A stretch of 64,000 nucleotides of DNA, taken from NCBI GenBank assembly GCA_030295235.1, contig AP026176.1, forward strand, positions 461,283-525,282. Direction: 5' to 3'. Below are positions 11,005-23,239 of the stretch, one piece after another. The stretch is from Fistulifera solaris (Eukaryota; Bacillariophyta; Bacillariophyceae; Naviculales; Stauroneidaceae). The number at the start of each line of letters is the position of its first letter. The stretch's first letter is position 1. The translations under genes and the position numbers were made by a program. Below the pieces are notes generated by a model, which saw only the letters and a program-made list of their open reading frames with translations, ran no database searches and was not told where the DNA came from.

Positions 11005-13534
11005 GATATTATAGCATTAACTTGTTATTGATGTTTGTAAGACATGACGATGAAGATTAATATTCTTAATAACAAAGAAGATGATGATTTATTTGACTTG
11101 CATCGCAATAACCTTCCAAGCGTTGTTTCCTGCTCTCCTTCATTGATCGCGTGCGCCGAGGTGCATCCGGCCGCACTCGCAGTATTCATTCGAAAGTACA
11201 ATCCGTCATCCGTTGGGCGCGTTCTCCGCTCTTCTCGACACTGGGTTAATGTGTAAGAGGGGAGGCGCGAAATTTCAAATACAAACGCGCCCTCCAGCGA
11301 CACCCCAAAGCAGCAAAGCGTCCGTCGAAATTTGGCATGGGTTTGTTAGCTTTTTCATTGCTGCGGATCATTGACCGCGCACACTGGAGCGGCCATTGTT
11401 GGAGCCTTTGACTAGAATCGAGAGAGCCCACGCCCGATCATGAGCCCAAATGGTTCATTTCTTTTGCCGCCATACACTTTCAATATTGCATCAACTGTTG
11501 AAAATATGCCTCTGTAGTGCTTGCAGACTGTTTTGAATTGTTAGATATTAAATGAACAGACTAGAACGGCGCATGAATGGCCTCGTGACCTCCTCTAAGT
11601 TTTACTATACCAACAAAGTGAAGACGCCCTTTCGGCAAGACTGCATTTAGTCATGAGTCCGGCAGCCGTTATTTCATTTCCTTTGGATGCTCTCATGCAT
11701 TCTATAAATTGAAAAAAGCTGAGAAACTAGAGAATCAGCATATAATTTAACAGGAAAGAGTATGGAAGCAGAAGGATCACAAAAACTTCGCCAGAGACGT
11801 AAAAACAGTAACTTTACGTCATGATTGAATTTCCTCTCTTGGTGAAATACGGACAACACTCTGCACCATAGTAAACATGACGTGTATCGTTTGCAAGTAA
11901 CCCGGTTGTCCCTCACGAAACTTCAACACTCAAACAAACGACGATGAACCATGCGCAACAGTGACGAGCCTTTCTCTACTCTCTAGAGAAGTAAAGACGT
12001 AAAATATGATTAGCAACAAGTCGTTTATTATCAATGTTAATAGTGTTCTTGGTGATTTATTCATTCTGTACAGTAGCGAGTATCAAAATTGTGAACGGAG
12101 TGTTGTTAGCGTGCCGAGAAGTGATTTTTCGTTCTTTTATCATGCGACTTGAATTGCTTGAATCAAGATCGACGAGGCATGGAAGGAGTAGAGTCATGAG
12201 ACGCAGAGGACTCGCTCAAGTCCGCACTCCATCGTCGATCGGCTGCAGACCGGGTCTTGATTTCTTCTTGCATTGAACAACAGCTAATGTCGTTCGAGTC
12301 GGCGTAAATGAAAATGATTCGGGGCGGGAAATCGGTCAAGGATGTGCGAGGAGAGGAAGTGAACATGGTGGTATTCTTGTTGCGAGGAGAAGATGGGAAC
12401 ATGGTCAATAGTCGCTTCAGCGTTGGCAATAGTTTCGCTATCGAGTGCTTTGGATTTATGAAATGAAGTTGCGCCGCAATCCGCAATCTACAACATGTGC
12501 CTGTATGCTGTATGCTCGCGCAGATCTAAAAGCATCTTGAAGTGATTCCAGGGGAGAACTCCTTTATGGCGCAGTTCGGATCTAAGTGTAATGTTGAGTG
12601 TAGAGCAACTTCTTGAAAATACGCAAGTGTGCCGTTCAAATAATTTTGATGTATGTTCTTCTGGAGTACTTCAATCGTACTGTCAGAAAGGGGCAGTTGA
12701 CGTGTCGATTCTTACAGAATGGATGATAGTAGTTTCGTGCCGAAAGAACTCCCCAAGCTCAACTGCGCTATAAGACTTTGTATTTGATAGCCCTTTGGAC
12801 CTTAGGGCAATTGCGGCGAAGAATTCATCGAACGTGCTGGAGGCTGGAGGCTGAAGGCACTCTCGAAAGACTCTATCAGAAGATCTCGCATCTCGCGTCT
12901 CGCATCTGGCTGGCTCGACTCCTCACTCCTCACGAATAGTAGTATAGAAGAAGAAGGACTTGCATTCTACATCTTACATCCTATCTGTAAAAGTTGAGAG
13001 CTACATTTTTGTTTGTAGAGATGAATGATAACGAGAACTGTGATTTCAATTATCGCTGGTGGCTCGTGGCTCGTGGAAGATGTATTGTGTCTCGTATACA
13101 TGCCATTAGTTTGAGTGGAAACGCTTTAATGCGAGGCATTTAATATCTAGGTAGCATTTTTTGCTTTACCATTAGAAATCAAAGCAGCGATCAGCACCAA
13201 AGTACCGGGTAGCAGAGTATCACGGATCACAGTATCGACCATCTCGAGTGGCTACTGGTTATAACAAACAACAAAGTTCCACCACTACAGCCTTCTGGGC
13301 CTTCAAGTCTGCAAGTAAGAGAAATGGGAATAATGTTACGTGATAGACCGGCTACGATGATCAAGCCTGGAAGCCGGTGAAAAGATATATTTCCTTCCGC
13401 TCATTTTCAAATCTTTTGCCAATTTCATGAAAAATTAGAAGCAGTTTTATAAAAGGGAATTGTCAACGTTTTAGTTATTGATCTTAGTCCATACTCGTGT
13501 AATTTTGTTTGCTTATAATCATAAAATATAAAAG
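11005..13534. other. long intergenic region with short imperfect duplications
   Basis: About 2.5 kb with no frame I can support. The longest, at 12163-12486 on the minus strand, has no recognisable motif. The stretch 12838-12935 is built of short imperfect duplications (repeated GGAGGCT units, then alternating TCTCGCATC/TCTCGCGTC units). The same style of microduplication recurs in other spacers of this window. Confidence 0.5.
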
Positions 13535-13608
13535 TACTCCCGATGTGGCTCGAACACACGACCTTGGGTTTATTAGACCCACGCTCTAACCAGCTGAGCT
13601 ACGGGAGC
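13535..13608 (-). tRNA. tRNA-Ile(AAU)
   Basis: A 74-nt cloverleaf read on the minus strand. The acceptor stem GCTCCCG pairs with CGGGAGT (first pair G-T). The D arm is GCTC-AGCTGGTTA-GAGC. The anticodon stem TGGGT/ACCCA encloses loop CTAATAA, giving anticodon AAT, read as IAU for isoleucine. The variable loop is AGGTC and the T loop TTCGAGC sits in a five-pair stem. The discriminator is A and no intron is present. A and B boxes are intact, so it should be transcribed by polymerase III. A short T-rich stretch follows on the transcribed side. Confidence 0.95.
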
Positions 13609-13771
13609 TACGTCGCGAAATGAGGTTCCACATGGGTACACAATCAAAGCATCTGTGGGGTGAAAGTCATCGCCTTTGAATTTGAATAGGAACAGATGAG
13701 TAATTGGTACGAATCAAACAATAAATGCTTATCAAAAATATATGGCTCCAAGTTATTGTTTGCTCTGCTGA

Positions 13772-15044
13772 CTATGCTGCGCTTTGCATTAACTTCATTG
13801 GGAGCTCCGCGTTTGTGTTCTTCACTTGGACGGTCTCATAGCTAGTCTCGACATTTCCCCAAACGGCATTTTGCATGTTACCGCCAGCTTGAGCCAAATC
13901 GACAGAGTACGAAGATGAACGGTGAATATGAGTTCCGGGTCGGTCCAATTTACTGGTAAGTAGATTCGAGCACGACTTGGTTCCGCCTCCTCCTAACTTG
14001 CTGCGATATGCCTCGGCCAGGAGCACGGGGTCACTCGGAATCCTCTTGATTCTCTGTCGAGCTTGCTCGAACATCACCGCATCAATCGCTTCCTTTCGCT
14101 TTTCCTTCAACTCTCGTCGGTTAATGAAAGTCTCCAGACCATGCAAGGTACTCGACTCGGACTCCTCGAATGCTCCTGTCTTTTGTTCACGCAACGCTCG
14201 TTTAATGTTGTTCTTCATCCCAGTGTACTCCTTGTCGCTATACCAAACCGAGTTTTTCAATTCCGATTCGCACATTTCAATAGCTTTAACCGACTGAACT
14301 GGATTCTCCTCAAATGAAACGCACTTTTTCATACCCGAACTGCTCTTTTTCCTCTGAAGGCCCTTCGTAGTAAAATTACAGTGTGATCGACTCGAGGTAA
14401 GTGCTGCTTGCTTAGTGACCATTCGCATAAGTGATTGAGAGTTCCTTTGTGGCTGATCAGCATCCTTCAACTTGTTTTCCGCAATCTTGCGCTGTAACAG
14501 GCTTTTCATCGAATCGGTATTGCTCAAAGATGGAGTGCGCTGTTGAGAGTCATGAAGCGCGAGGCCTTTCATTTCTGGAAGAGGACCGACGACATCCGTC
14601 TTTTCATTTTGTGAATCTTGTGAAGGTAGTTTTTGAATGGAATGTAAAATTGTATTCGGTGCATTCGACTGTCGTGAATTTCCTTCTGTTTCGGCTCGTT
14701 TCGGAACCGCCAGTTGTGCCTGCAGATTCTTCATCAAAGTACTTCTCGTTTCGTCGCTCATGGCTCCCCATAAAGCCGTGAGTCGATCAGGATTATTATT
14801 CACTGGACCTGCTTCGGCACTCTTCATGATGCTTGCTCTCGGCACAAAAGTGGCATTCGTAGAAGCCGCGGTAGAAACAGAAGGGCCATCGGTGAGCGAC
14901 GAACTTGTCTTTGACAGATCCTCTCGGCTGCCCCATTTCTGCTTCCAGAAACTCTGGTAAATTGGAATTGGAAGCCCTGCGGACAGTGGCTGCTGTCTTC
15001 GGGGAAGATACACTTTCGACGGTAAGCTTCGTCATGGTCATCAT
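13772..15044 (-). CDS. WYS-family protein, member A (longest)
   Basis: Uncharacterised. It is the largest of seven paralogues in 14 kb. The first ~230 residues are disordered, basic and serine-rich. The family core follows: KCVSFEENPVQSV, a 15-residue gap, VWYSDKEYTGMK, a helix, then GAFEESESSTLHGLE. A helical tail contains the second shared module (VMFEQARQ, then LLAEAYRSK). The core starts with a match to the PP1-docking RVxF pattern. The start at 15044 comes from an upstream frame that joins if one T is removed from the TTT near 14950, giving the stretch NLPEFWKQKWGSREDL. The tRNA-Ile gene lies 163 bases past its stop. No catalytic residues are visible; a regulatory or adaptor role is inference. 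Confidence 0.72.
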
Positions 15045-16178
15045 GGTAAAATAGGTGGAGAAATTGAGAACGTGGTGCCGTCTCAAAATTTGTGCGGATC
15101 GCAAATTGTACTTTGCAGTTCACAACCACTACACGAGCTTTTTCGCGGCGTTTCCAAGCGGCGATAAGATTGCGGTGTTCGTAAAGATACTCCGTAGATC
15201 ATGACTCGAGACTCCTGACTGATTTATGACTTATGGAGGGCTATTCGCTGCGGTGACGAATTTACGTATTAACTTGAAAGTATGATAGGTAATGTACATT
15301 GGGACAAAGTGACAGAACGCATATCTGGCTACAGTTGGTCTTGCGTTGCACTATTGCCCATAGCAGCTTGCCACTTGCCATTTGCCATTAGCCCTATGTT
15401 CTACGTATGTTATATCTTTCCATTATCACTGTGTTATGCCTTATGCCTCGTCCCTCGTCCTCGTCGTGCCTTTGTGCCTTTTGCCTCTTGACCTTGACCC
15501 TTTGACTGTAGCCCGAAGCCCCCTCACCCCCTCACTAATTTGTGACGTGATTCAGCTACGTAGTATTTCTCCGATCTCATGACTAGAATAAATAAAATCT
15601 ATAGCATGAGCAACTTATTTCTCTGAGCTCTTGATTCTTGCATTCTTTATGATGAAGCAAGGCGAAAACAGGATGAATTTAAAGAAAGACGAGGCATTAT
15701 ATTTCGCCGTGAGGTAAGATATGAAAGGGGGAAGAATAAGTGATGACTTCTTCGCCCTTGGCCTCTCGAAATAGACCGTGGTCAAGTCGCCCTGAAAGTC
15801 ATCCTAGCGAAATCTGGCAGAGTAAAATGGTAATGTAGCTTTATTGCTATTGATTCTCGGGTTGAAGCACCGAATCTAGACGCAATGGAGGCATGGATCA
15901 TCTTCTTGTAAGAACTACCTCGTGTACTAGGTGCGAAAGACTGGGGAGTGGTTGCATGTTAACCGTGAGGGTTGAAATTAGGTTTAAACGCCATCTGTTT
16001 CGGAAAGCAGCTCGCCAGATAGCACGGAACGGCAATGGTAACCCCTGTTTCAGTTTTGAGCCAGCGTTTGTTGAAAAGAGACTTCTTTGACGAATACTCT
16101 TGTTACCTGCAATCATTCTCTTCTGGCGCCGCCACGTCAAGCACATTTGGCTATCGCAGCAAAGTAGAGCAAGTGCAT
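15045..16178. other. intergenic between WYS members A and B
   Basis: No supported gene. At 15355-15400 there are several imperfect copies of a TTGCCA unit, and at 15470-15515 repeated CCTTTTGCC/CCTTGACC-like units. The divergent side (15200-15230) carries clustered GACTC/GACT words also seen in other spacers. Confidence 0.45.
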
Positions 16179-16660
16179 TCACGACAGATAGGAGCAGGAA
16201 TAGGGTATACACATCCGCTTGGACGGCACCAGTCGATTCACTTGCTCCATCTTTTGTCGATACGCTTCGGCCAGCAATTCGGGCGATTTTGGACCAATCT
16301 CCTGTCGCGATTGCTCGGAAAATACCGCTTCATAAATCTGATTTCGTTTCCATCGCGACTTTTTCGTTCCACCAAAACATCCAGTCCCAGGAATGTCTCT
16401 GCTTCGGTTTCCTCGAGTGGACCGTACAAGCGACTGCGACGAATCAATGCCAAATTGCGTTCTTTGATGAACTGAATCTCAGTTTCGCTGTACCAGATTC
16501 GCGCAGGATGTTCTCGAGCCTCCGTGTCGTCGAAGAGAATGACCGATTGTACGGGATTTTCCGGAAAACACACTCGTTTTCGACACATTGCTTTACTTTG
16601 TTGTATGGGCTTTTGAAATGTTGCTAAGCAACGCAAACGTTTTCGGATCGGAAGAACCAT
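16179..16660 (-). CDS. WYS-family protein, member B
   Basis: Uncharacterised paralogue of member A. It has RKRVCFPENPVQSV (matching RVxF), RIWYSETEIQFIK, then GPLEETEAETFLGLD. The C-terminal module appears only after adding one A to the A5 run near 16357. It then reads through IYEAVFSEQSRQ and ELLAEAYRQKMEQ to a stop at 16179-16181. Without that correction the protein ends at 16238 in unrelated sequence. ATG 16660 is the first methionine in frame; the upstream codons are arginine-rich and could also be coding. About 160 residues. Confidence 0.7.
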
Positions 16661-17269
16661 TCGTCGCAGTCGTCGCAAAGAGGTTATGTTTCACGGCTTC
16701 TAGAAGAGGTCATACAAAGCCACAACTCACAGTCGAGCAGCTGATGAAGTAACTGCAATGCTGCTCTGCTCGAGGTGTCGTCGAATGCCGACGGCTTTGC
16801 CCTCGCAGCCAAGCATTTCTTTTCTATTAGCGTTGAAATAATGCTTCCTTGTCACAAGTCGGAAGCAGATCGGAAGCCGAAGCTTTTGTTCGCGCATGCA
16901 ACATGCAAGAACGTTGCATGCAATCCGAAGCGAAACTACTTTCTAGCAGTGTGTCAATTTTTAGTCTCAGATTTACAGTACATGAATGAGAACTGCGGCA
17001 CGACCGATGCCAGTTGTCTGTCCGACGTCACACAACATCGTTCACCACGCACACCATCCAAACAGCTTTCAATCACGAACGACCTTGAGAAGAAAAAGAG
17101 CTTCATCGAACATCCTAGACCCGCAGTAGACTGAATAGCAGCAGAATGAATAGCCAGCTACTTCGAATGCAATTTGCTCTATGATCTTTCGTTCCTATTA
17201 TGAGACTAAGCTATGAGTGTTGATTTAAATATGATACATTCAGCTCCGAACGGATGCTTCGCGGCCGCT
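16661..17269. other. intergenic with a perfect 9-bp hairpin
   Basis: No supported gene. GCATGCAAC at 16894-16902 and GTTGCATGC at 16913-16921 are exact reverse complements around a 10-base loop that itself repeats ATGCAAGAAC. No other structure was noticed. Confidence 0.5.
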
Positions 17270-17789
17270 TCACGCCAGTCGTTCCATTTGCTCTTGGTAG
17301 ACTTTGGCAATTCGTTCTTGATTCACGGTTCTCCGTCTGCTACTGAGTTTTTGCTGTTCTCGCAAGACTGCTCCGTAAATAGTTTCTCGTTTCGTTTGAA
17401 TTTTGTCGCCGTCTAACATACTGTCGAGTCCCAAAAGGTGTGATCGTCGGACTCTTCAAAGTCGCCACTCTCTTTCAAGTACACAATTAACTGGTTGCGT
17501 TTCTTGATGAGCTTCATTTCTGCCTTGCTGTACCAGATGTCGGTCTTTTGTTCATGTAAAGCAACTTTTCGTACGTCCGAAACAGGGTCTTCTTCGAAGG
17601 AAACCGATCGAATGAGTTTTCGTGTCGAAGCTTTGCGGACGGGTTTGCGCGGGCTCAATTTGCCCCAAAGCGACTTGTTCGTCGTCGACGACGAAGCTGT
17701 GATGGTAGATGATTCCGAATCATCGGAAAAACGCTTGCCATGGATGGACGGTGAGAGATGGAGCGCACAGGGTTGTTGTTGATCGGCAT
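17270..17789 (-). CDS. WYS-family protein, member C
   Basis: Uncharacterised paralogue. It has a short basic, serine-rich N-terminus, then LIRSVSFEEDPVSDV, DIWYSKAEMKLIKKRN, GDFEESDDHTF and, after a correction, LGLDSML. The tail is basic helix ending IAKVYQEQMERLA. Two one-base gains are needed: in T5 at about 17730 and in T4 at about 17433. Both recover residues that match members A and B, and the second extends the protein from 17413 to the stop at 17270. ATG 17789 (MPINNNPVRS) is preferred because the open frame above it has no other ATG near. Same strand and order as A and B, which suggests tandem duplication. Confidence 0.68.
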
Positions 17790-19574
17790 GTTGGTGTTTG
17801 TTGGTTGTGATGAGGCTGGATCGATGAGATTTATGCGACGATCTTTCGAAGGAGGTTTTGAGCGGGGCACATGTAAGAATGAACTTAAGCCGTCACTTTG
17901 AAAAGGTCCGTCGAACAATCACGGGCGAACTGTGGTCCGAACCAATATTGCATACAAACTTGGTCGGATTCCCTACTAGATTCTATGGCTGTTTTTGTGT
18001 ATAATGTTTAACTGAACCAATGTCTGTTAGTGTCCGAGTCTCACAGTAGATTTAATTCACTTGAAACTTTTGGGGCCATAGACAAACAGGAGCTGCCCAA
18101 GCTATTTTTTCAATTCGGGTTCTTGGTTCCGGATTCAAGAAGATTCGCAACTTTATTCCTCCGAGTTTCCTCGTTGTTCGGAATTTCGGACTACCGTTCC
18201 AGCCTACAGTTTTACGTATAGTCGTCGAAGTCAATGCATAGTTTGAGATAGTTCCTATAACCAACCATGTGCAAGAGCAAGATTGCGTTAAGGGCAAAAG
18301 AATACGTATTTACCGACGACAAGGTTAAAGGACCTTGAGGTTTCATTTGACGTTTCATTTGACGCCTAATCCCTACTCGCAAGCAAACGTCAAACGTCAA
18401 GTCTCAAGTCATAAGTCATAAGCACCATGTCGACAGTTGAAACGCTTGCTTGTTTTTTTGTTCGGATTTGGGCACTCCTGTTTTTAATTAGTGCTTAGTG
18501 CTTACTGTAGTCGTTATTGGTTATTGTAGTCAATGTCAAAGGTCAACGATCATACTGGTTTTCGGGTTTTCGTTTTCGTCGGGGACTTCCCTAAAGGAGA
18601 AACGAAGAACCGAATGACCAAAAATAATGACATTCTATATTCTATTTGCATCTACCAGGTAGTCTATAGTCTATAGTCTCGCGTCTCACACAAACAGCTC
18701 AAGGCTCAAGCTTACCAGGGAGACACGGGAACGCACCTCTGCTTGGTACATTTTTCTACGGGGGCCTACGTGAGTGTACACTTTTCCCGAACCTTCCGAC
18801 TCTCTCTAGAGGTACTACTAGTTGTTGCATAGACTATGACAGCGCGGGGAAACCATGAATGCGAAATTTCTGACGGATAAAGTTCGACTCCTTGTCGATT
18901 GTCGACACTCGGGAATCACGAGTATAGACTAGGAACTAGGTCTAAAGGGTCTCGTTCTTGTGTTTTTGAGTTTTTCCGCGCTTCGCGGCTAGATGGAATG
19001 CGGAGCACGGAGTAAATGGCAACGAATGATAAATTTGTATCTTTCTATAAAAATATACTGTAGTCTAGAAGCAAACGTTTATTTTAAATTTGAAAATGAG
19101 CGACGACTGACGAACTAGACAAAGAACTAGTCTACGAGTGCCGCCTTTTCATTTCGTTCGTGTCGGTTGGCCATTGAACTTGGACTTGACACAAACGACT
19201 TGATAAACGACCAGCAAGATACTGGTGCTAAGTTGCATTAGTTTTACAGCTCTCTATTATTGATGATTGGAGCCCGCTCTTTACGACTCGAGCCAGCTCA
19301 TATGTGAGGAGAAAAAGTGACCGTTGGCGCCTTCATTTTAAAAACTACATATGAATGCAATAACTTAAACAGAAAGACCTTTAGCAAAAGCTCGAAACGA
19401 AGCTATGGGTAAGGCTTCAGTAACCCGATCGACCATACTTTAGCATTTATTTACAGATTTGAAATAGAAGTAAATGAAAAGTGGTAATTATTTGATGTTA
19501 CAAAACCCAAATTGCTTTAGCTGGTGCCTTGCGTAAAGCGAACTGATGCCGTTCGCAGTCTTAATACTGTAAAA
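17790..19574. other. intergenic between WYS members C and D
   Basis: About 1.8 kb without a supported gene. It contains one copy of an 80-bp dispersed repeat (18718-18797), a direct duplication GTTTCATTTGAC x2 near 18340-18363, and CTATAGT repeats near 18663-18678. Its base composition resembles the other spacers. Confidence 0.5.
18718..18797. repeat. 80-bp dispersed repeat, copy 1
   Basis: This 80-base block recurs at 37827-37907 on the same strand, identical except for one extra T in a T run there. Flanking bases do not match, so the ends look sharp. It does not overlap a supported gene and no tRNA or snRNA fold was recognised. It begins with GGGAGACACGGG and ends with CCCGAACCTTCC. Confidence 0.85.
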
Positions 19575-20059
19575 CTAAAATCTTCCGAAGCAGTTCATGT
19601 CACAATTGATAGGATTGGCTTGTGATGACTGGGAAAAACACTGAAATTGTTGCATCTGCTCCTCCTGCTGACGCCTGAGTTGTGCCTGCAGTTGCGCCTT
19701 GGCAATCTTTCGTTGCAGCTCTTTGCGAAGATGCTTCTCTAGCCCCGAGAAAGTGCACTTATCGGACTCCTCAAACGTTCCGTTGAGTCGTTCATTAAAT
19801 GCTTGCAAAATATCTTTGTGTATGCTTCGGTAATCCTCGCGTGTGTACCAGACGTCCGCCTTATTTTCAACACGTTCGATGAAAAATAAAGCCGTTTCAT
19901 TGTCGTTGAAGGAGACGGATCTCCTTCGGATCGTTTTTGTCGCTTGTGTGGCCTTTCCTTCAGTTTGTCATTGTGCATCGCGTAAATTTGTAGATATAAA
20001 CTCAAAGCATGCAAGCTTTCTGCTTGACTTTGGTTCGTCGTTGGAAGAGTATTCATCAT
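19575..20059 (-). CDS. WYS-family protein, member D
   Basis: Uncharacterised paralogue. After adding one A to the A5 run near 19942 the frame reads RRRSVSFNDNETAL, VWYTREDYRSIHKD, then GTFEESDKCTFSGLEKHL, and ends in a glutamine-rich helix (AQLQAQLRRQQEEQMQQ). As written, the two halves of the core lie in different frames (19739-20260 and 19575-19808). ATG 20059 (MMNTLPTTNQ) is the likely start; the open frame above it looks non-coding. Unlike A-C it lacks the LAEAYR tail module and resembles F and G in that respect. Confidence 0.68.
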
Positions 20060-20679
20060 ATTTGTTGTTATGCTACCTGGTAACTGAAATCGGAGACGCA
20101 ATCGATGTGATGATTGATGATTCGCAAGATACTGGTAATGGCGTAAACAAACATCATCTTTCGTCCTCAAGGATGAGAACCCAGAATTACGTGGTGGCGG
20201 TTTGGCATGTCTCGACAAGGCGAAGAATAAAAGAACGAGATCGACGTGGCGCAAAAACATAAATACGTCGACGACGAAAACTTATTTCATCTAACACTAT
20301 CACTTAGAGGGTACGGCCGAAAACCGAAGAACAAAGATTCTGTATAAAAACTCAATTGATCATTGATCGTTCCCAGTTTCTAATTGCCGCGAACGAACGC
20401 CAAGGTAGACCGGTCGGTGGAAAGTAACAATAGTAACATGAAATGACGTGGACATTATTTGTTATTGAAGTAAGGAATGGACATCAGCATCTATTGAGTA
20501 ACTCTACCCATAATCGGGACCGATGAGCCATCCTACCTAAGATGCACAGCCTTTGATCAAATTTAGATCCTCTTACCGGGAAAAGTTCGAAAAGTCAGCT
20601 ACTACTCAGGTGCCCCATTTCCCAAAAATGTTCAAATGCATTCGTAAACAATCTTTTCTTATCTTATAGATTATGGGTA
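20060..20679. other. intergenic between WYS member D and GFAT
   Basis: No supported gene and no clear repeat. It carries the member D promoter side and the GFAT 3' end. Confidence 0.45.
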
Positions 20680-23239
20680 TTACAATTCCTTCGACATGTG
20701 ACGCGGCGAGTCGGGGTTGATACCTCTATTTGGTGATGATTAGACAAAATAGTTGAGTGTGAGTTCGATGATACATTTTCAAGCAATGATTAAATAATCG
20801 ACTGTACGTACCGTACTTTCGCCAACTCGTAAGCCAATAATTGGAGGGTACCACTGCACCGAGAGCCGTCAAAGGACCGTTGCTAGGAATGACAATCGGA
20901 TTGTCATCAAGACCGGCCGCCAATTCCGGCTTATCGGTAATAACAATGACTTGCCCACCACGCGATTTGATTTCCATTCCCGTATTGCGCACACTTTGGC
21001 GATGTTGATCGTCCAAAAGAATCAACACAACGGGTGTCCCAGCGACGTTCTTCTTCTTCGTAGTTTTCATTCGTTCCGTCTTCTTTCGCTTCCCTTGAAC
21101 CATGCGGGTCTTCAGACGTTGACGATACATGATAGGCGGCTCCACAAGAGCTAAACTCGCATGCTTGAATGAAGATGCACTCAAACCTTCGGCATGGAGA
21201 GACGCTAACTCTTGAAATTTGAAAGCTCCTTCACGCGCAACAGGTTCCGCAAATCCTTTACCAAGAACAAAGCATGTGTCCGTGAACTCCAGCGCAGCCG
21301 CAAGTTCTTTGCATTGTTCGTGTGTTTTCAGAGCCATTCCGAACGCCATGGGCAAACGCAACAAACTCTCTTTGAGTGCTTCCACATCGAGGGTAGCAAG
21401 ACGAGACTTGATCGAAGCATTTTCCTCTTCTTTTGTTTGACGAAACCATAAAGCTAGTAACGCCAAAGAGGTCACCTCGCTAACAAAAGACTTTGTACTA
21501 ACAGCCGATCGTTCCCGTCCGGCATGACAGTAAACGCCAACTTTCGTGGTGCGTGCTAGAGTGCTTCCGACCGAGTTGGTCACACTCATGCAGGGCACAC
21601 CCATGCGCGTCAAAGCTAGATCACTGACACGCAAAGCTTCTTTACGTTCGCCCGATTCACTGACGACACAGCAGCCCATAGTATGCGCGGGGACATCATG
21701 CGGGAAATCATGATAATCGGTATCAACCGCATCCAAAGCACGCACGGTATTCAATGCGGCTATTTGCTTCATTAATAACTCTCCGTACCGTGCCGCGTGC
21801 AAACTGCTGGACACTCCCGAGAGAATTAGATGTTTGACGTGCTTCCACTGATCGCGATGGGCATCCATGCCACCCAACAAAATTCTTCCCGTCCCACTCA
21901 AACGACCACCAAACCCCAAGGCTCGTCCGATGGCTTCAGGCTGCTCATAAATCTCTTTCAAAGTCCAATCCGGATACGGTTCCGGAATGGTATTCGCTTG
22001 AAAGTCGTCGTCTTGTTGAGAATCATTCAAGGCTTCGACCCGCAAACTACTCCACGACTCGAGAATCGGCCCACTTGCTTGAATGACACCGACTTCTCCA
22101 TCTTTCAAGTCGACAAACGTTTGTGTGAATCGACGAAACGCATTGATTTCGGATGCCACGTACGTGACAGGCTGCGAACGCGTACTGGACGACACTTCGG
22201 CACCCCCGTCGAGGTCATGCCAATGACCAAAGGACTGCCGTGTGCGGCCACGACCAATTCGTCGGGCACATCTTGACACATGACGACCAGTCCCCAAGTG
22301 CCATCGCATTTGCGCAACGCTTTTTCTGTCGCTGCTTTCAATAAATGTGTTGATGATGATTCGCTTTGTTTTTGCAATTTCTGATAATAGTAATCAATCA
22401 ATTTTGCCATGACTTCGGTATCCGTTTCGGTTTCAAAGACGTGTCCATATCCTTGCAATTGCTTCCGCAATACACGAGCATTGTGCAAGACACCATTGTG
22501 CACGACAGCAATCTTCCCGGACCGAATCGGATGCGCATTTTGATCCGAACGGGCTCCGTGCGTCGCCCACCGGGTATGCGCCATCCCGACCGGACCTTTC
22601 GCGGCGTGCGAATGTTGTCTAACCAGGGCAATGACTTGTTCCGGACTCAATGCGGCATCGCCCGAACCGTATTTGGTAATGTTCTGGAATTTGAAATCAA
22701 TGAGTGAGTGTAAATATGCTCCACAAAAGAGAAGGAACGACACAACTATCGCACGCACCATGGTATGATCTTCCGAGACTGTTACTAAACCAGCACTATC
22801 ACATCCCCGTGCTTTTAGGATATCCAAGCCTTCAAGCAGAAAGTGTCTATGCAATGAAGATGAAAATTGAGTTAGTAAAGGGGCGAGAAAAAGAAGAATA
22901 TCAGCGCAAAACATGTCGCGGGATAACTCAAAAATCACACAGATCCTGTAATACAGCAACACACTTTTCGAAGTCGATTAATAACACAGTCGCTTTTGCT
23001 CACCTCGCATCGTAGGAACCGGATCCTACCACCGCCGCAATTCCGGAACATTTTGTTTTCGAGTTTTCGTCGTTCATTGCGGATATCGCTACCGTTGCCG
23101 CTATTGCTGCCGTTCCCCACAATACACTATTTGTAGTATCAAAATTCGAGCTCAATACAGCAGTCGTCGCGGTTCGTTTCCACACGGAAGCAGTGTTTCG
23201 GGTCCACATCGTTCGGGTGCGCAGCAAAGGAAGAACCAT
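20680..23239 (-). CDS. GFPT: glutamine:fructose-6-phosphate amidotransferase (GFAT)
   Basis: Makes glucosamine-6-phosphate, the first step of UDP-GlcNAc synthesis. Order: N-terminal extension, Ntn glutaminase domain (CSGIAAVVG, then HTRWATHG and HNGVLHN), two SIS sugar-isomerase domains (FKHASLALVE and the end of the fold VITDKPELAAG), and a C-terminus GINPDSPRHMSKEL. Three introns: 22847-23003 (157 nt), 22684-22758 (75 nt, no stop in frame, so easily missed) and 20726-20811 (86 nt, GTACGT). The last exon is 20680-20725. One-base gains at G5 near 22205 and at CCC near 20850 restore TSTGGAEV and VVPLQLLAYELA. Two oddities: ~60 residues precede the catalytic cysteine, and a lysine-rich insert lies in the second SIS domain. 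Confidence 0.93.

Noticed and set aside
11044-11256. 70-residue plus-strand frame divergent from the IQ gene
   Set aside because: No motif; it lies in the presumed promoter of the IQ gene.
12163-12486. 107-residue minus-strand frame in the long spacer
   Set aside because: Composition and lack of any motif do not separate it from chance.
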